Assembly: GCA_039000515.1 (NCBI GenBank)
Contig: JBCFYV010011164.1
Span: 38,632,032 to 38,696,031 of the forward strand
Direction: 5' to 3'
DNA from: Timema cristinae
Taxonomy: Eukaryota > Arthropoda > Insecta > Phasmatodea > Timematidae
Length of the DNA stretch: 64,000 bases
Each line of letters starts with the position of its first letter. Position 1 is the first letter of the stretch. Shown here piece by piece: positions 10,602-21,479 of this stretch. Under the pieces are notes generated by a model. That model was not told the DNA's origin. It did no database searches and saw only the letters and a list, made by a program, of their open reading frames with translations. Both the position numbers and the translations under genes were made by a program.

Positions 10602-10981
10602 AAATATAACTTAAATATACGTCTGGTGAAAAAACATATTGTAAGATATGAACATTTATATACAATTATAGTGTATCATCGACTAGACAAATATGAGCAG
10701 ATGATTACTCCACACCACTTAATTACTTCATTAAATTTGTTTGGGAGATGTAAACATTAAATTTTATTCTTTTATTTCACTACCTGTTTGTACCTAAAAC
10801 ATTGTCTGGTACCATACTATATTGTATCCTAAAAGTTTTGTATTCATATTTTTAACGTTTCAACTCATGTTTTAGACATTTCATCAACTTGTTTATGACC
10901 TAGTTTATTATGCATTATAATTGTACATAAATGTTCATATCTTACAATATGTTTTTTCACCAGAATTATATTTAAATTATA
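10602..10981. mobile_element. Palindromic MITE-like element
   Basis: The arms at 10,602-10,672 and 10,912-10,981 are reverse complements with few mismatches ('ggtgaaaaaacatattgtaa' against 'ttacaatatgttttttcacc'). They enclose about 240 bp of unrelated A+T-rich loop with no ORF. Long terminal inverted repeats around a non-coding core fit a foldback or MITE DNA transposon. I could not fix its exact ends or a TSD, and no class is claimed. Confidence 0.82.
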
Positions 10982-11020
10982 CATTTTTATAAACTGGTAA
11001 ATTTATAAATTTAAATTTTA

Positions 11021-11312
11021 CATATATTTGTAGGTGACCTGGTGGTCTAAGGGTAAGGTGTCAGACTTCTGTGCTGGTGGCCGGGGTTCAATCCTCGGTC
11101 CCGGCACAGATTTATCTGATTACCAAACCCTTCCTTCACCTCTGACAAGACATCTTGGGAATGTGGGGAATGCCAGGCCTCCAGCGTGGTTCGGATTCCA
11201 CGTTAAACTGTAGGTCCTTCATTTCATCTCACAATTACCCTACCATTACACATTAGCGTAAGTGCGTATAACCCGAATGGGTAGTAAGACGCGGTGCTAA
11301 TAATTAATAATA

Positions 11313-11351
<39 letters not shown>

Positions 11352-11365
11352 TCATATATTTGTAG
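11021..11365 (+). mobile_element. SINE-A, full-length reference copy with 13-bp TSD
   Basis: The direct repeat 'catatatttgtag' lies exactly at 11,021-11,033 and 11,353-11,365, bracketing the SINE. Order: tRNA-like head (A-box 'tggtctaagggtaaggtg', B-box 'ggttcaatcc'), a tRNA-unrelated body ('accaaacccttccttcac', 'gccaggcctcc', 'ggattccacgtta'), then a 3' end 'cattagcgtaagtgcgtata' and 'acccgaatgggtagtaagac', and an irregular (AAT)n tail. SINEs are transcribed by RNA polymerase III and copied by a partner LINE. The 3' end shared with SINE-B is the likely LINE-recognition part (inference). Confidence 0.96.
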
Positions 11366-12250
11366 AGCAATTTATTAAAGTCTTAACTTTAAAAAAATCA
11401 AAGTAACAAAATATAAATATGTTATTATATTTGTATAGTTAAATATCGGTGATAAAAAGTATATCACTAAAAATGTTAGAGCCTAATTCGTGACCTTCCT
11501 CTTTTCTGTTTCAAATGAAAGTGTCCTTGAGAATTGAGCTACTCAAAGAAGGGAAGAATAGAGGGTCACTAAGAGAACAGTTGAAAAGGGGTTAGCAGAG
11601 GAGGGTGTATGGGTAAGGGGCTTGCGGAGCTGGAAATGGAGGAGATAGCTCGACCTGGTGCTTCAAGGGAACAGGGGCATGTCGGGAAATACGTGACTCG
11701 ACAACAAATGACTCCGAGGTAGTTTCGCCTGAGTTGAAAAATAAGGGCGTTCCATCTGCCAGGATAATGATAACACAAATCATATTTTCACTTTTTTTTT
11801 ACTTCTCTCTCCCTTCACCCTTAATACAATATGTATACACGTGATTTAGTACATAAATAGGTTTAGGAATACAAGGGCATTTATTTAAAAAAAAGTATAG
11901 CAATTTTTGGTTGGCTATTTATATATAATGTTAGTAAAAACTAATAATATAATATAGTGGTGTAAACATAGTACAATAAATGTAATTTGTTAAAATTAAA
12001 ACATATCATTACTTTTTAATTGTGTACGATTTATCTAGCTAGACAATAACAAAATGAATTACACATACGTATAAAATTTGGATGTAAAAAAATTCCTGAG
12101 TTTTTAATTGGTTTATTTTGAAAAATTTAAGAACAGTTGTCTTCTCACTTTATTTTAATATTTTTCAAATTTCTAAACAAGATTTCCTATTATTATTAAA
12201 AATAACAAAGTTTAGAATGGTGTTACCTATAATCCAGAAATAGCACCAAT
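11366..12250. other. Mostly featureless; odd G+C-richer patch at 11,500-11,790
   Basis: Within A+T-rich DNA, 11,500-11,790 is purine-rich on the plus strand. It reads in adjacent frames as short acidic/basic stretches (a piece with ELLKEGKNRG, a piece with ELEMEEIARPG, a piece with SPELKNKG) broken by stops. This could be the remnant of a retroelement gag-like ORF or simply a purine-rich tract. I do not recognise it. The overlapping minus-strand frames of 63-69 codons are weaker candidates. Confidence 0.35.
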
Positions 12251-13910
12251 TTACTTTGTCAGGCATATATTTTACCTTGCTTTGTTTCGCTAAAATGTAG
12301 CTCACAAGATAGCACCACAGTTTTATCGGTCAAGTAAATACTGCTAAAATTCATGATAAATGATGTCCAAAAAACTAGTAAAACCGTGTTAACTGACGCA
12401 AAATAGAAAGTATATAAATACATGATATGACACCAAAAAAAATTTTTCATTCAGTGTATCATAGATTTTGGAAAAAATATTAAAAATAGAATTTCAGTAA
12501 ACTGTCTTGAGAGTAAGAACTATTCATAAAAACAAGCATATCGTTTGCTTATCACAACAAGCTACTTTTATATACAAAAGTTTTAACTTTTTTAAATAAT
12601 TGTAATAAATTTCAAATTTTCAAAAATCAGTTAGATATAAACAAATATCAAATTATTTTAATTTGTAAAACAAAAAATATTGTTTTATTTATCATGAATT
12701 TACAATTCCAGGATATACATTTTGACAAATTTCAAGTCATTTGAAAAAATACAATTACTATAAAATATAAAATTTCATCAAATTTGTCCTTGATTTAATT
12801 TATTTTATAAAACTAAACACACATTATTGTTTACCAAGTAAAACAGACAGACCAGAGATAGAAAATGTTAACAAAATCAAAGTAAATACTTTCTTTTTTA
12901 TATATCAGAAAGTAAACTACTACAAAATGCTTTTTTATAAAATCAAATTATGGAATACGTATGTCGAATAAAACTACCAGTTACCCATATTGAAACCAAC
13001 CGTTTGAGAAACTTTTAAAATATTCAATTTAAAAAAGTGCATTTTCCCTAAATTAACCGAATAAAACGTATACGCTTTTATTTGTCATGTAAAACACTCC
13101 TCAAATATATTTTCCTAACCATGTGGTTTTAGATTGTTAAAATAAGGAAATTATTAAAAAGTTCACTCATATGTACGCTACCCTTAATTTAAGGGCTATG
13201 GTCTAAGTTTAAATTTGGAAATAAACGCTTAGAGTTTGTGACCAGAGACAGACAAAAATACATGGGGACAGAAGGAATTGTAAAATTAAATCGATTGAGG
13301 CTTAGGGTCACATACAACTTAAAGATCTATAGATCTAAAATATTCAAGATTATAATACTTTTTCTGGATATGAGAAAGTAAAAAGTATTATATTAACATG
13401 CAATGTAATTTTTGAAATTCCAAATAAAGCGTAAATTATAATTAGGTTTATTTATAATGTATTAGTTTGGATAACGTGCTGATAATAACATTTAGTTTTA
13501 TTCAATTTGGTTTGCTGGGTTTGGAGAGGTCACGTCTCAAATACTACATTGGTGTACTGGGATGTTTTTTTTATTAAAATTTAATTTCAACTCTCCTTGC
13601 ATCCAAACATTCATCCCTACATTTTTGGTGTATATAATTGAATAGATCTAACTGATAATAAGACATAAAAAATTGCATTTAATGTGATTAATTTTTCAGT
13701 TTTTATTTTAGGATACCAAGATTTAATTTAATGAACAAACTACAGAGATAATTTCAGAGAAACTTTTGTCGTATAGGATCTACTCATCCGATCTTACCCG
13801 AATTATTTCAACCAATGGGGTAGGAATAATTAAGATAGAAGTTAGAAGAAATGTACTCATATTTGAGTAAAGCAAGAGTATAAAGCTATTTAGGAAAATT
13901 CATCCTTAGT
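12251..13910. other. No recognisable feature
   Basis: Long A+T-rich stretch. The frame at 12259-12450 (minus) has no recognisable motif. A small imperfect hairpin of the type 'tactttttctgga / gagaaagtaaaa' lies at 13,355-13,390. Confidence 0.5.
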
Positions 13911-13992
13911 TCACTCACTGGGTTTTGAACTAGACATCTCTATTACTGGCCTAGTGAACAATATGAGGTGTTGCCACGCCCCTGGTAAACTG
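13911..13992 (-). mobile_element. Degenerate tRNA-like SINE head
   Basis: 'ttttgaactaga' is the complement of a B-box-like TCTAGTTCAAAA, followed by 'cctagtgaac...atgaggtg' where an A-box would lie. The body is not recognised, so the family is uncertain (SINE-B-like). Confidence 0.4.
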
Positions 13993-14487
13993 CGAGGACA
14001 AAAAAAACAAACTAAAAATTAAAAATTCTTTAATATTTGGGCTGTTTCCATAAATAACTGGTGGATATTTGAAAAGAAAAGTAAATAGTACAATACAACC
14101 GTACAAACTTGCTCAATACATTTTCATTTTATTTAAACCATTTTGGATCTAAGCCCAGTGACAGACGTCCTGATAGGCATACAAACACATACAGTTATAT
14201 TTGTAGAGAATAATTATTTGGGTTTGGGTTCACATAAAACCAAGATATTCTTCATAACTTCAAGGCAACAAAATTTACTACTACAATACTTTCTCATTAC
14301 ATGAGAGTATATAAAAAAAGAAATAAACACGCTGATTCAAGAATAGATGTCTAACCTCCCAGCTCCTTTTTTTTCTCCCTATTGTTTTTCGTAAAGACGG
14401 CTTATGGTTCCCTTTCAATCCCGAATATTATTATTCCAAACAATAAATATATGAATTCCTACTAGACCAATTATATATTCAAAACCT
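13993..14487. other. No gene; short hairpin near 14,290
   Basis: 'aatactttctcattacatgagagtat' type sequence at 14,285-14,312 forms a short imperfect hairpin, similar to ones near 13,360 and 61,590. It may be the tip of a small DNA element. Confidence 0.4.
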
Positions 14488-14738
14488 GCGTCGGTGACCG
14501 TGTGGTCTAACGAGTTACTCTCGCAGTAGACTAGACTGCCAATGATGGGGATATCAAGGTTCGAATCTTAGCCGAGGGTAGTAAATATTTTTTTCAAAAT
14601 GATCTCTTACTCCCCCCTAAATGCAAATGCGGTACTTTCCCTCTAAATATAGCCTCCTTAGTCCCTAAAATTATTAGTTTAATTAGTAAATAAGCATATA
14701 ACCCGAAAGGGTAGTAAAACACAGTGCTAAAATTAAAT
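14488..14738 (+). mobile_element. SINE-B copy
   Basis: Head 'ggtgaccgtgtggtctaacg' (A-box) and 'aaggttcgaatctta' (B-box), then a body with 'aatgcaaatgcggtac', then a 3' end 'aagcatataacccgaaaggg' followed by 'tagtaaaacacagtgcta'. The last 40 bp or so is homologous to the SINE-A 3' end, while the head and body differ. Confidence 0.88.
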
Positions 14739-15489
14739 ATATATTATTTAATAATAAAATCGTCCTTAGTAATCTCTAAAGGTTTTTTGGAAATTTTAGA
14801 ATTCCTTCTGAAAGACATGGATAAAAATAGGTGATATTTTATTAAGATCATTACAGCTCTGGTCTGACATTTAGACAGCGTGCCCACCGGTTCTTGTTTT
14901 ACATGAAGTAAATGATAATTATACGTTTCTGTTGAACGGAAAAAATAGGACATTTCATTCGTGGCACCATTTTAACAGACGCCAAAAGCAATTATAAAAA
15001 AATCGTTTTCAGAGCACTGCCAATGTAATTCATTTACCAGTCATTCCGCTGTCGATCTCTCATCTCACAGATAGTATGTTAACTAATATTGAATTACTTA
15101 ATAGGAATTTTTCATTCGAGGAAACAGATGTCGATGTTAATTATGACATATCTTGATATCACATAATATATTCGAATACTATTTTGCAAAGTTCAAACAC
15201 ATGTATTCATCATTTCATGTTGATAAGACATGCCTGTATTTACCTTAAATAACATTTTAACAATAATATTATATAGAGCCCGCAAACTTTTTATTTGACA
15301 CATAAACCTAAAAGGAAACTTCTCCATAATTTAGAGTTTGGATATTATTTTGGACCATTGTCTTAAATCCAAAAGGGATGTGTTTCATAAGTTAAATTTT
15401 TTACTAAATTTTTTTCATCACTACCCTTTTACGTTGTACGGATTTATTTTATGTAATTTAAGTTTCTGGAATAGTGGAAGAGCAGTAAG
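14739..15489. other. No recognisable feature
   Basis: A+T-rich. The short frames on both strands show no domain features. Confidence 0.5.
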
Positions 15490-15595
15490 CCATTTAGCAA
15501 TTTCAGCTTCACTATTAATACCCGACCAAGATTCGAACCATCATCACAAATTCAGACTAAATAACATTTATACCACGTGCCCACTGGTGGGGATT
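15490..15595 (-). mobile_element. SINE-B-like head
   Basis: Reversed B-box 'agattcgaacc' and reversed A-box 'accacgtgcccactggtgg'. The 3' body is largely lost. Confidence 0.55.
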
Positions 15596-15972
15596 ATGAT
15601 TATTTATTATTTTTTTACACAGCATCTTTACACCCACTTGGGATATATTTATTTAATCACACTAATATGGTAGAGGTAATAAAAGAATAATTTAAAAAAT
15701 GTAACCGCATTAGGTTCAATAAATATTGAGAAATAATTTAAGAGAAAGACACTCAGTACACCCTGTAAGCTAATTGATATGTGACAATTGATAACAATGA
15801 ACCTACAATACTCTATGATAATTTTCCCTGACCTTGACAAGAGGCATTCTGTCAAGTGATTTCATGGTATAGTAAATGTTTATTATATGATGCCGAACTA
15901 TTTTATTTAATAACCTATATAACACACCCTTCATGGATTCAAACTCTGATCTACCCATCTTTGGAAAATTAT
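15596..15972. other. No recognisable feature
   Basis: A+T-rich sequence between two SINE remnants. Confidence 0.5.
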
Positions 15973-16268
15973 CGGGCCCCGTGGTGTAGTGGTCAGTGCA
16001 CCTGGCTGAGAGCCAAGGGGCCCCAGATTTGATTCTAAGCCGGAACCTCGGGAATTTTTCTCTCAAGGGGAATTATACCAATGGTCACCAAGGGTTAGTA
16101 AATTATGCTAAGTTAGGTTTAAGATTCACATTGGCCCACACCTCCATATTCAATAGCAATACATCATCTATGGTGCTATGTTCTACCAGTGTGTCAAATA
16201 GTCTACATACAAGTGTTTGAACTGGATGTTATTTCTCTCTCGGTCAATATGCCATACATTAAAAGAAA
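15973..16268 (+). mobile_element. SINE-C reference copy
   Basis: Head 'ggccccgtggtgtagtggtc' with an A-box-like 'tggtgtagtggtcagtg' and a B-box 'agatttgattct'. The body has 'ctctcaaggggaattatacc' and 'aatggtcaccaagggttag'. The 3' end 'ttatttctctctcggtcaa' is followed by an A-rich tail. The head folds only loosely, with no acceptor-stem pairing, so it is not a functional tRNA gene. Confidence 0.87.
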
Positions 16269-17149
16269 AATAATTGCGTATTATTATATTCAATTTGCCG
16301 TTAAGTTTATGTGCTCACTGATGTGTGTAAATGTTAACTAAAATAACTATTTCGGTAATTTTGGTGATACAATACTAACAAAACGCCTTGTCGTGTTGAT
16401 CAAATTTATCTTACCTAAATATGAAGTACTAGAATGTAACTGTATCTATTTGACAATGAGCTAATTCGTGTTTTGAATCGTGAGAAAAATATGGCCGAAT
16501 TTTATTTAAAATATAAATAATAGCTAATACCCCTAAGACCCTCTATACACACATGACTCAATTTTGATATTTATTATTATAATGTATCCTGTGTGTTAAC
16601 AAATCAAAGAATATCCAAAATTCTAAATTATAATCCAAAATATATTTGCTTCACTTTTTAACTATGGTCACTATATAACTCACATACTTTCTGAGATATT
16701 TGAAATTTAAATTTTAGACACGATTTAAATGTTTAACCCTTAAGATTTTAAGAAAGATTGTTATGGAGTGAAGTACATTTTATACAGGTAGCTGTGGTTC
16801 AATGAATTAAAATATTTAAGAATAATTTTAATTAGTAATTACGTTTTTAGAATGCAAATTATGGAAATAAAACAGTATGGAAAAGCAAGCTATTACTCGA
16901 TCAGTCAATTTTCAAAATCCTGCTGCTGTCAAGAAATGTAAAAATAATAATTTTATCAGTTTTTATTTATATATGTGAAACATGGTCTCTTAACTTAAAT
17001 GACGGGAAGTAATGCAGGGTGTTACAAAGTTCATTACTTATAAAAAAATGTTCTAATATAGGAAGAACATAGTAAATATTGGAAGAGGTCACTTATTTAT
17101 TAGTTATACATCCTGTACTCCTTGCCAGACATTTTAGGACTATACAATT
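16269..17149. other. No recognisable feature
   Basis: A+T-rich. 'gcagggtgttacaaagttc' at about 17,016 and 'tacatcctgta' at 17,108 look like possible DNA-transposon tips, but I could not pair them. Confidence 0.4.
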
Positions 17150-17410
17150 TCACAGGTTTTGGTGGGAAACACACTTCAGCTCGAATGGAAGAAACTATAG
17201 TCACGTTCAAGGTATTGACTGGTAAGTCTAGTGAGAAGAGATCATTGGGAAGACCTAGACTCGGATGAAGGTTAATATTAGAATGGACCTCAAATAGATA
17301 GGGTGTAATGAGGTGGACTGGATAGAATTAGCTCAAGATAGTAATAGTGTGCAATGAGGTGGACTAGATAGAGCTAGCTCAAGATATGAATATTGTGCAA
17401 ATAATTGTAC
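17150..17410 (+). pseudogene. Non-LTR retrotransposon RT, C-terminal remnant
   Basis: The plus strand reads HTSARMEETIVTFKVLTGK, SSEKRSLGRPRLG, a stop, and then, frameshifted, RMDL..IGCNEVDWIELAQD. The order R(M)xEER..F.VL.GKP.GKR.LGRPR.RW.DN.RMDL.E.G is the C-terminus of arthropod LINE endonuclease/RT proteins. The end is followed by a partial tandem duplication of about 50 bp ('gcaatgaggtggactagata' repeating 'gtaatgaggtggactggata'). No RT catalytic core is present. It belongs to the same family as 6,475-6,688, on the opposite strand. Confidence 0.85.
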
Positions 17411-17742
17411 AGGTTATGAAAAGGAAGTTTTAATATATTTAATACTATAGTAAACACCGCATAAGTTATATATAGATACACTTTGTAAAGAGTAGAATAA
17501 AATGATGGATTACGTGATCTGTATCAACATGATGGGCTCTAAAGCGTGCTGATAAGTAAGAGAAAGAAAAACTCTTTATGTTTCTAGTGGCCATTTAAAA
17601 GTCTGGACTTAGTTAAGGTCGTCACATATAAATAAGCATTTATATATATCAAACTCTAAGGCCCATAGACACTTATTGAAACCAGTAATTGCCTGTATCC
17701 CTGTGTCTTCTAAGAAAACGAACTCTTCTATTAATAGTTCTT
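17411..17742. other. No recognisable feature
   Basis: A+T-rich. Confidence 0.5.
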
Positions 17743-17997
17743 GGGACCCGCTTCGGCGGCCGCGTGGTCTAACGCGCTAATATCACAGTAGACTAGATTG
17801 TCATTGATGGAGAGATCGAGGTTTTAATCACAGTCGTGTCTACTGAGGGTGGTTTTTCCAAAATGTTTTCTACTCTTCCTCCACGCAAATGTGGTTTCAC
17901 TTCATATAAATATAATATTCCTTAACCATGGAACCATCAGCGTAATTAGTACATAAGCATATAAACAAAACAGGTAGTAAGACGTAGTGCTAAAAAA
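17743..17997 (+). mobile_element. SINE-B reference copy
   Basis: Begins 'gggacccgcttcggcggccg'. A-box 'gcgtggtctaacgcgc', degenerate B-box 'gaggttttaatca', body 'cctccacgcaaatgtggttt', 3' end 'ggtagtaagacgtagtgcta'. The start matches 33,996. The paired 'agtagactagattg' and 'tctactgaggg' are family hallmarks also seen at 56,775. Confidence 0.9.
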
Positions 17998-19779
17998 ATC
18001 TTGGTATTTTATTTATGTTGCTACATCTAATATATATCTTAAATAGTTTAAGAAAGTAGACTCAATTCTGTAAAGAAAACATTATTTACTTTTTAGTACT
18101 GTGATCTAATTATTTCCTTGTCAGTAAAAAATAATGAGTAGTTAGGTAAATTAATATTTTCGTAATAAATACCTTATCTGATGACTTAAGTAATTCTGAA
18201 TTTGATATCAAGCTATGTGTTATGCAGCAACAATATTAATAACTATCATCAATATCTATTAAATAATACATATATAATAAGATGTTATTGATGCTTGTCG
18301 TCCAAATTATGTTTGTGTGCTATAAAAGGTTCTTGATAGGAGATTCCTACATACACATGTGCTACAAACATTTGTCTCATGGGCATACTTTAAAGTAATA
18401 AAATCAATTTAGATTAAAACTGATATTATGAGTGGATTATTAATTTTAAGCCATACACATGACTGACTATAATTTTGCTCTGTAATTATATTTGGAAGGA
18501 GAGGCGCATTTATAAATAATAAGTGTTATAGATCCAAATAAAACTCAATACAAACTCAATGTTTTTTTTATAACGGCCACACGTAGTTTGACGTGAAACA
18601 AACCCGGCCACATATTAGTTGAACGCAATCGTGAGTTATAAATAAAATGCTGTTAGTATCTGCAAACAAAAGTTTTTAGCCGTTTCCAAAATCTTAAAAC
18701 TCGAGTAAGACCATAAAGAGAGCAGATATCCAGAGAGGTAAAGTTTCACTCGCATAAATTTTAACAACAACAACAAAAAGTTTCATCTTGAATTATTCAC
18801 ATGGTTCTATGTTGTTTTGAAATGAATGGGGGGGGAGGGGGGAGGAACAAGAGAAGAGATTTTCTTAGAAATAAAAGTCTTATAAGAAGACCTATAGTAA
18901 ATCTTTTTCATAAATTGAGAGGGACAAAACATTTGGATAACTCATGATACATCAGTTCAAGAAATAAAGGATTCATCCACCACTAGTGAGATTCAGAAAG
19001 TAACCAAAACCATCTAAACTAAATTTACACATTTGTTAGAAGAGGGTGTACTTAAAATGATATCTTTAGTCACATTTTCTATACATTTTCAGCAAACAAG
19101 ATTGATTTTGCCCCAAAGATTTTCCCAAGTTATTGGGATGTATAACTACACACCGGGTTTGATCTAAATATGATAGTTCTTTTTTAATCTTATTTTAATA
19201 TGCCATATATTTAGAAACTGCACTTTAAATAACTTAATAAATTACAAAAGTTAAAAAAAAAATTCAATGAACGTAGCAAGGTCCTGTTTTAAATTTAACT
19301 ATTTGATATTTCGTCTGTCCGTCTATCCAGATGTTAATTCGGACCTATATTAAAATTTATGGACCAATGATATTTACAACATTTGTCAAAATCATTATTT
19401 GAACCAAGGTTGAATGATGTATGTACTGTACATGGTTTTTCAAAGTGATTATCCTTTTAAATATGGCAGCCACTGAATGATTATTTTTATTTACTCATAT
19501 TAAGTGATTTTACTTTAAAATGTTAAGCAATTGAACAAGTACATAGAGCGTATTCTTTTTAAAATGTATATATATTGCGAGACTTAACGTCTTAAAACAT
19601 GTGAATCGTAATGTTATACTCTATTAATCTAGTGAAGTATTAAATATAGTATTGATTTGTTTTTTATGAGGTTAATCACCAAAAAAATTAAATGGTATGG
19701 TGTCCACACTGACATTCCCTTTTATCTTAATACTAGTATTGAAAACCTGTCATCTCCAAGGAGATAATTTTAAATAATA
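17998..19779. other. No gene; short poly-G run
   Basis: A+T-rich DNA with an isolated 'gggggggaggggggagg' run at 18,829-18,845, which could form a G-quadruplex. No other feature recognised. Confidence 0.5.
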
Positions 19780-20850
19780 AAATAATTCATTACTTTCTCG
19801 CTATTTTACAGGTAGAGAAATTATAGTGATCATCAAAAAAATCGAACTCAAAATTAGAAGAATCTTGAAGTTTTATGACCCCACGAATCAAAATTTTTTT
19901 TTTTTACTTTCCGTCTTTCTGTGATGTATCTAAAACTAGAGCCTAAACTATTTTACCGATTGGGCTAGAACCTAGTATTTAGGGTTTTCATAGGGTTTCC
20001 CCGAGGGTTTTTTGGAATTGGATATCTAACCCTAAAATTAAGGCGTTGTTTACTGAAGGGCAAAAAGAGAAAAATCGATTTTCTCAAAATTGGCTCAAAC
20101 GATTTTGATTAAATTTCTTTCTAAACGTTTAAAAATATTCCAAACAAAATAGCTTCTCTCAATATTTCGGTAAAATGACTTTAAGGGCTCCGGTCTGATA
20201 CGTAAATTATATATTTTTTTAAATATCTCCTAAACTATTTGAGATATGAAATTACTTATCGTAACACAATTATAATACAAATATTTTATAAGAAGCATTT
20301 TTCTTATAAAACCAATAGCTTTCAAGCTATACGTAAATATATATATTTTGTAACTTTTCGAACAAAAAAGGTAAAATTATTGCTACCGCAAAATAATATC
20401 TATCCTGAAATATTGATTGATGTCGACGTCTAAGGACCCGTCAAACCCTAAAAAGTGGTCTTTGCAAATACGTAAGTCTTATATCTGTTTAAACTTAAAA
20501 TTAAGAGTAGTTTAAAAAGGGCAAAAATAAATAAAATCGATTTTCTCAAAATTGACTCAAAACGATTTTGAATAAAATTCGTACCTAGTTGTTGATTAAG
20601 ATTATAAATAAACTGGCTAGTTCCAATTTACCATGAAATTGAATTTTGGGGTACTTTACACAAGCAGAATCTTCCGTGTCTCCACAATTATTTGAGATAC
20701 TTAATAACTTATCATTGAAAAATCGTAGTACTATTAAAATAAAAAAATTTTATGAAATATATTTTTTATAAATCCAACACTTTTTGAGATATTGGCAAAT
20801 ATATTAATACAATTTTGAGCGCTTTAGTTGTAAAGAGATACTACTTAGTT
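19780..20850 (+). repeat. R1 dispersed repeat, dimeric copy
   Basis: It starts with 'actttctcgctattttacag', 'gtagagaaattatagtgatc' and continues with 'gagcctaaactattttaccg'. Two inner blocks each occur twice about 460 bp apart: 'aatcgattttctcaaaattg' near 20,073 and 20,543, and 'atttgagatat' with 'aaattacttatc' near 20,240 and 20,690. The minus-strand copy at 47,610-48,665 has the same dimeric layout. The element has no ORF of note and no class I can name. Confidence 0.88.
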
Positions 20851-21479
20851 TTTAACACAATGCCAATGCCATAGAGTAATTAAATATATATTCTAAAAGT
20901 TTCGTTGTTTTTCTTTAAACCTCTCGGGAGAAATGTTTGTAAATTAATGATCTATATCCATTTTAGACTCAATAGTTATATTAACATTTTGTATTGGTCA
21001 GAATTTATAAATGAAGAATTTAATAGCAATGCGATGACACTAAGATTTCAACACCTAATAAATTGTCAAAAATATTTACCGGAAATTGAAATTTTAAACG
21101 AAGTGTTTATCCTTGTGGACTCAATATTGATCTTTTTTATCGGTCCAAACATACAAATGAGGACATTAATGATTTAAAAACAAAATTATAAAATTTAAAA
21201 CTGGTACTAAAAAAATTACATAATAACAGTGAAATTATGTTTGGGTTTGCTAGTATATATTATTTCGTTTAAAATATATTACAAGTTTTGAGTAAATATC
21301 TCCATTTTCAAACAATACAGTGAAAAAGTCCATGCTGATTTCCATACCATTTATTTTTTATTTATGATGACTTTAAAATAATTAAACCTAGCTTTATCGT
21401 TTTACATTAAATTTGCCCAACACGTTACAATACTTCTTTTTTAAATTAGATTATTTGTAAAAATGTTGCCAGATTCTTC
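20851..21479. other. No gene; probable 3' flank of the Helitron
   Basis: A+T-rich. The Helitron 3' terminus (a CTRR end after a short hairpin) should lie here on the minus strand, but I could not identify it with confidence. Confidence 0.4.

Noticed and set aside
15338..15673. 111-codon plus-strand frame
   Set aside because: It crosses a reversed SINE-B-like head and A+T-rich flank. No recognisable domain.
17016..17118. Paired 'cagggtgtta' and 'catcctgta' as DNA-transposon ends
   Set aside because: The two ends match over too few bases and no TSD could be set.
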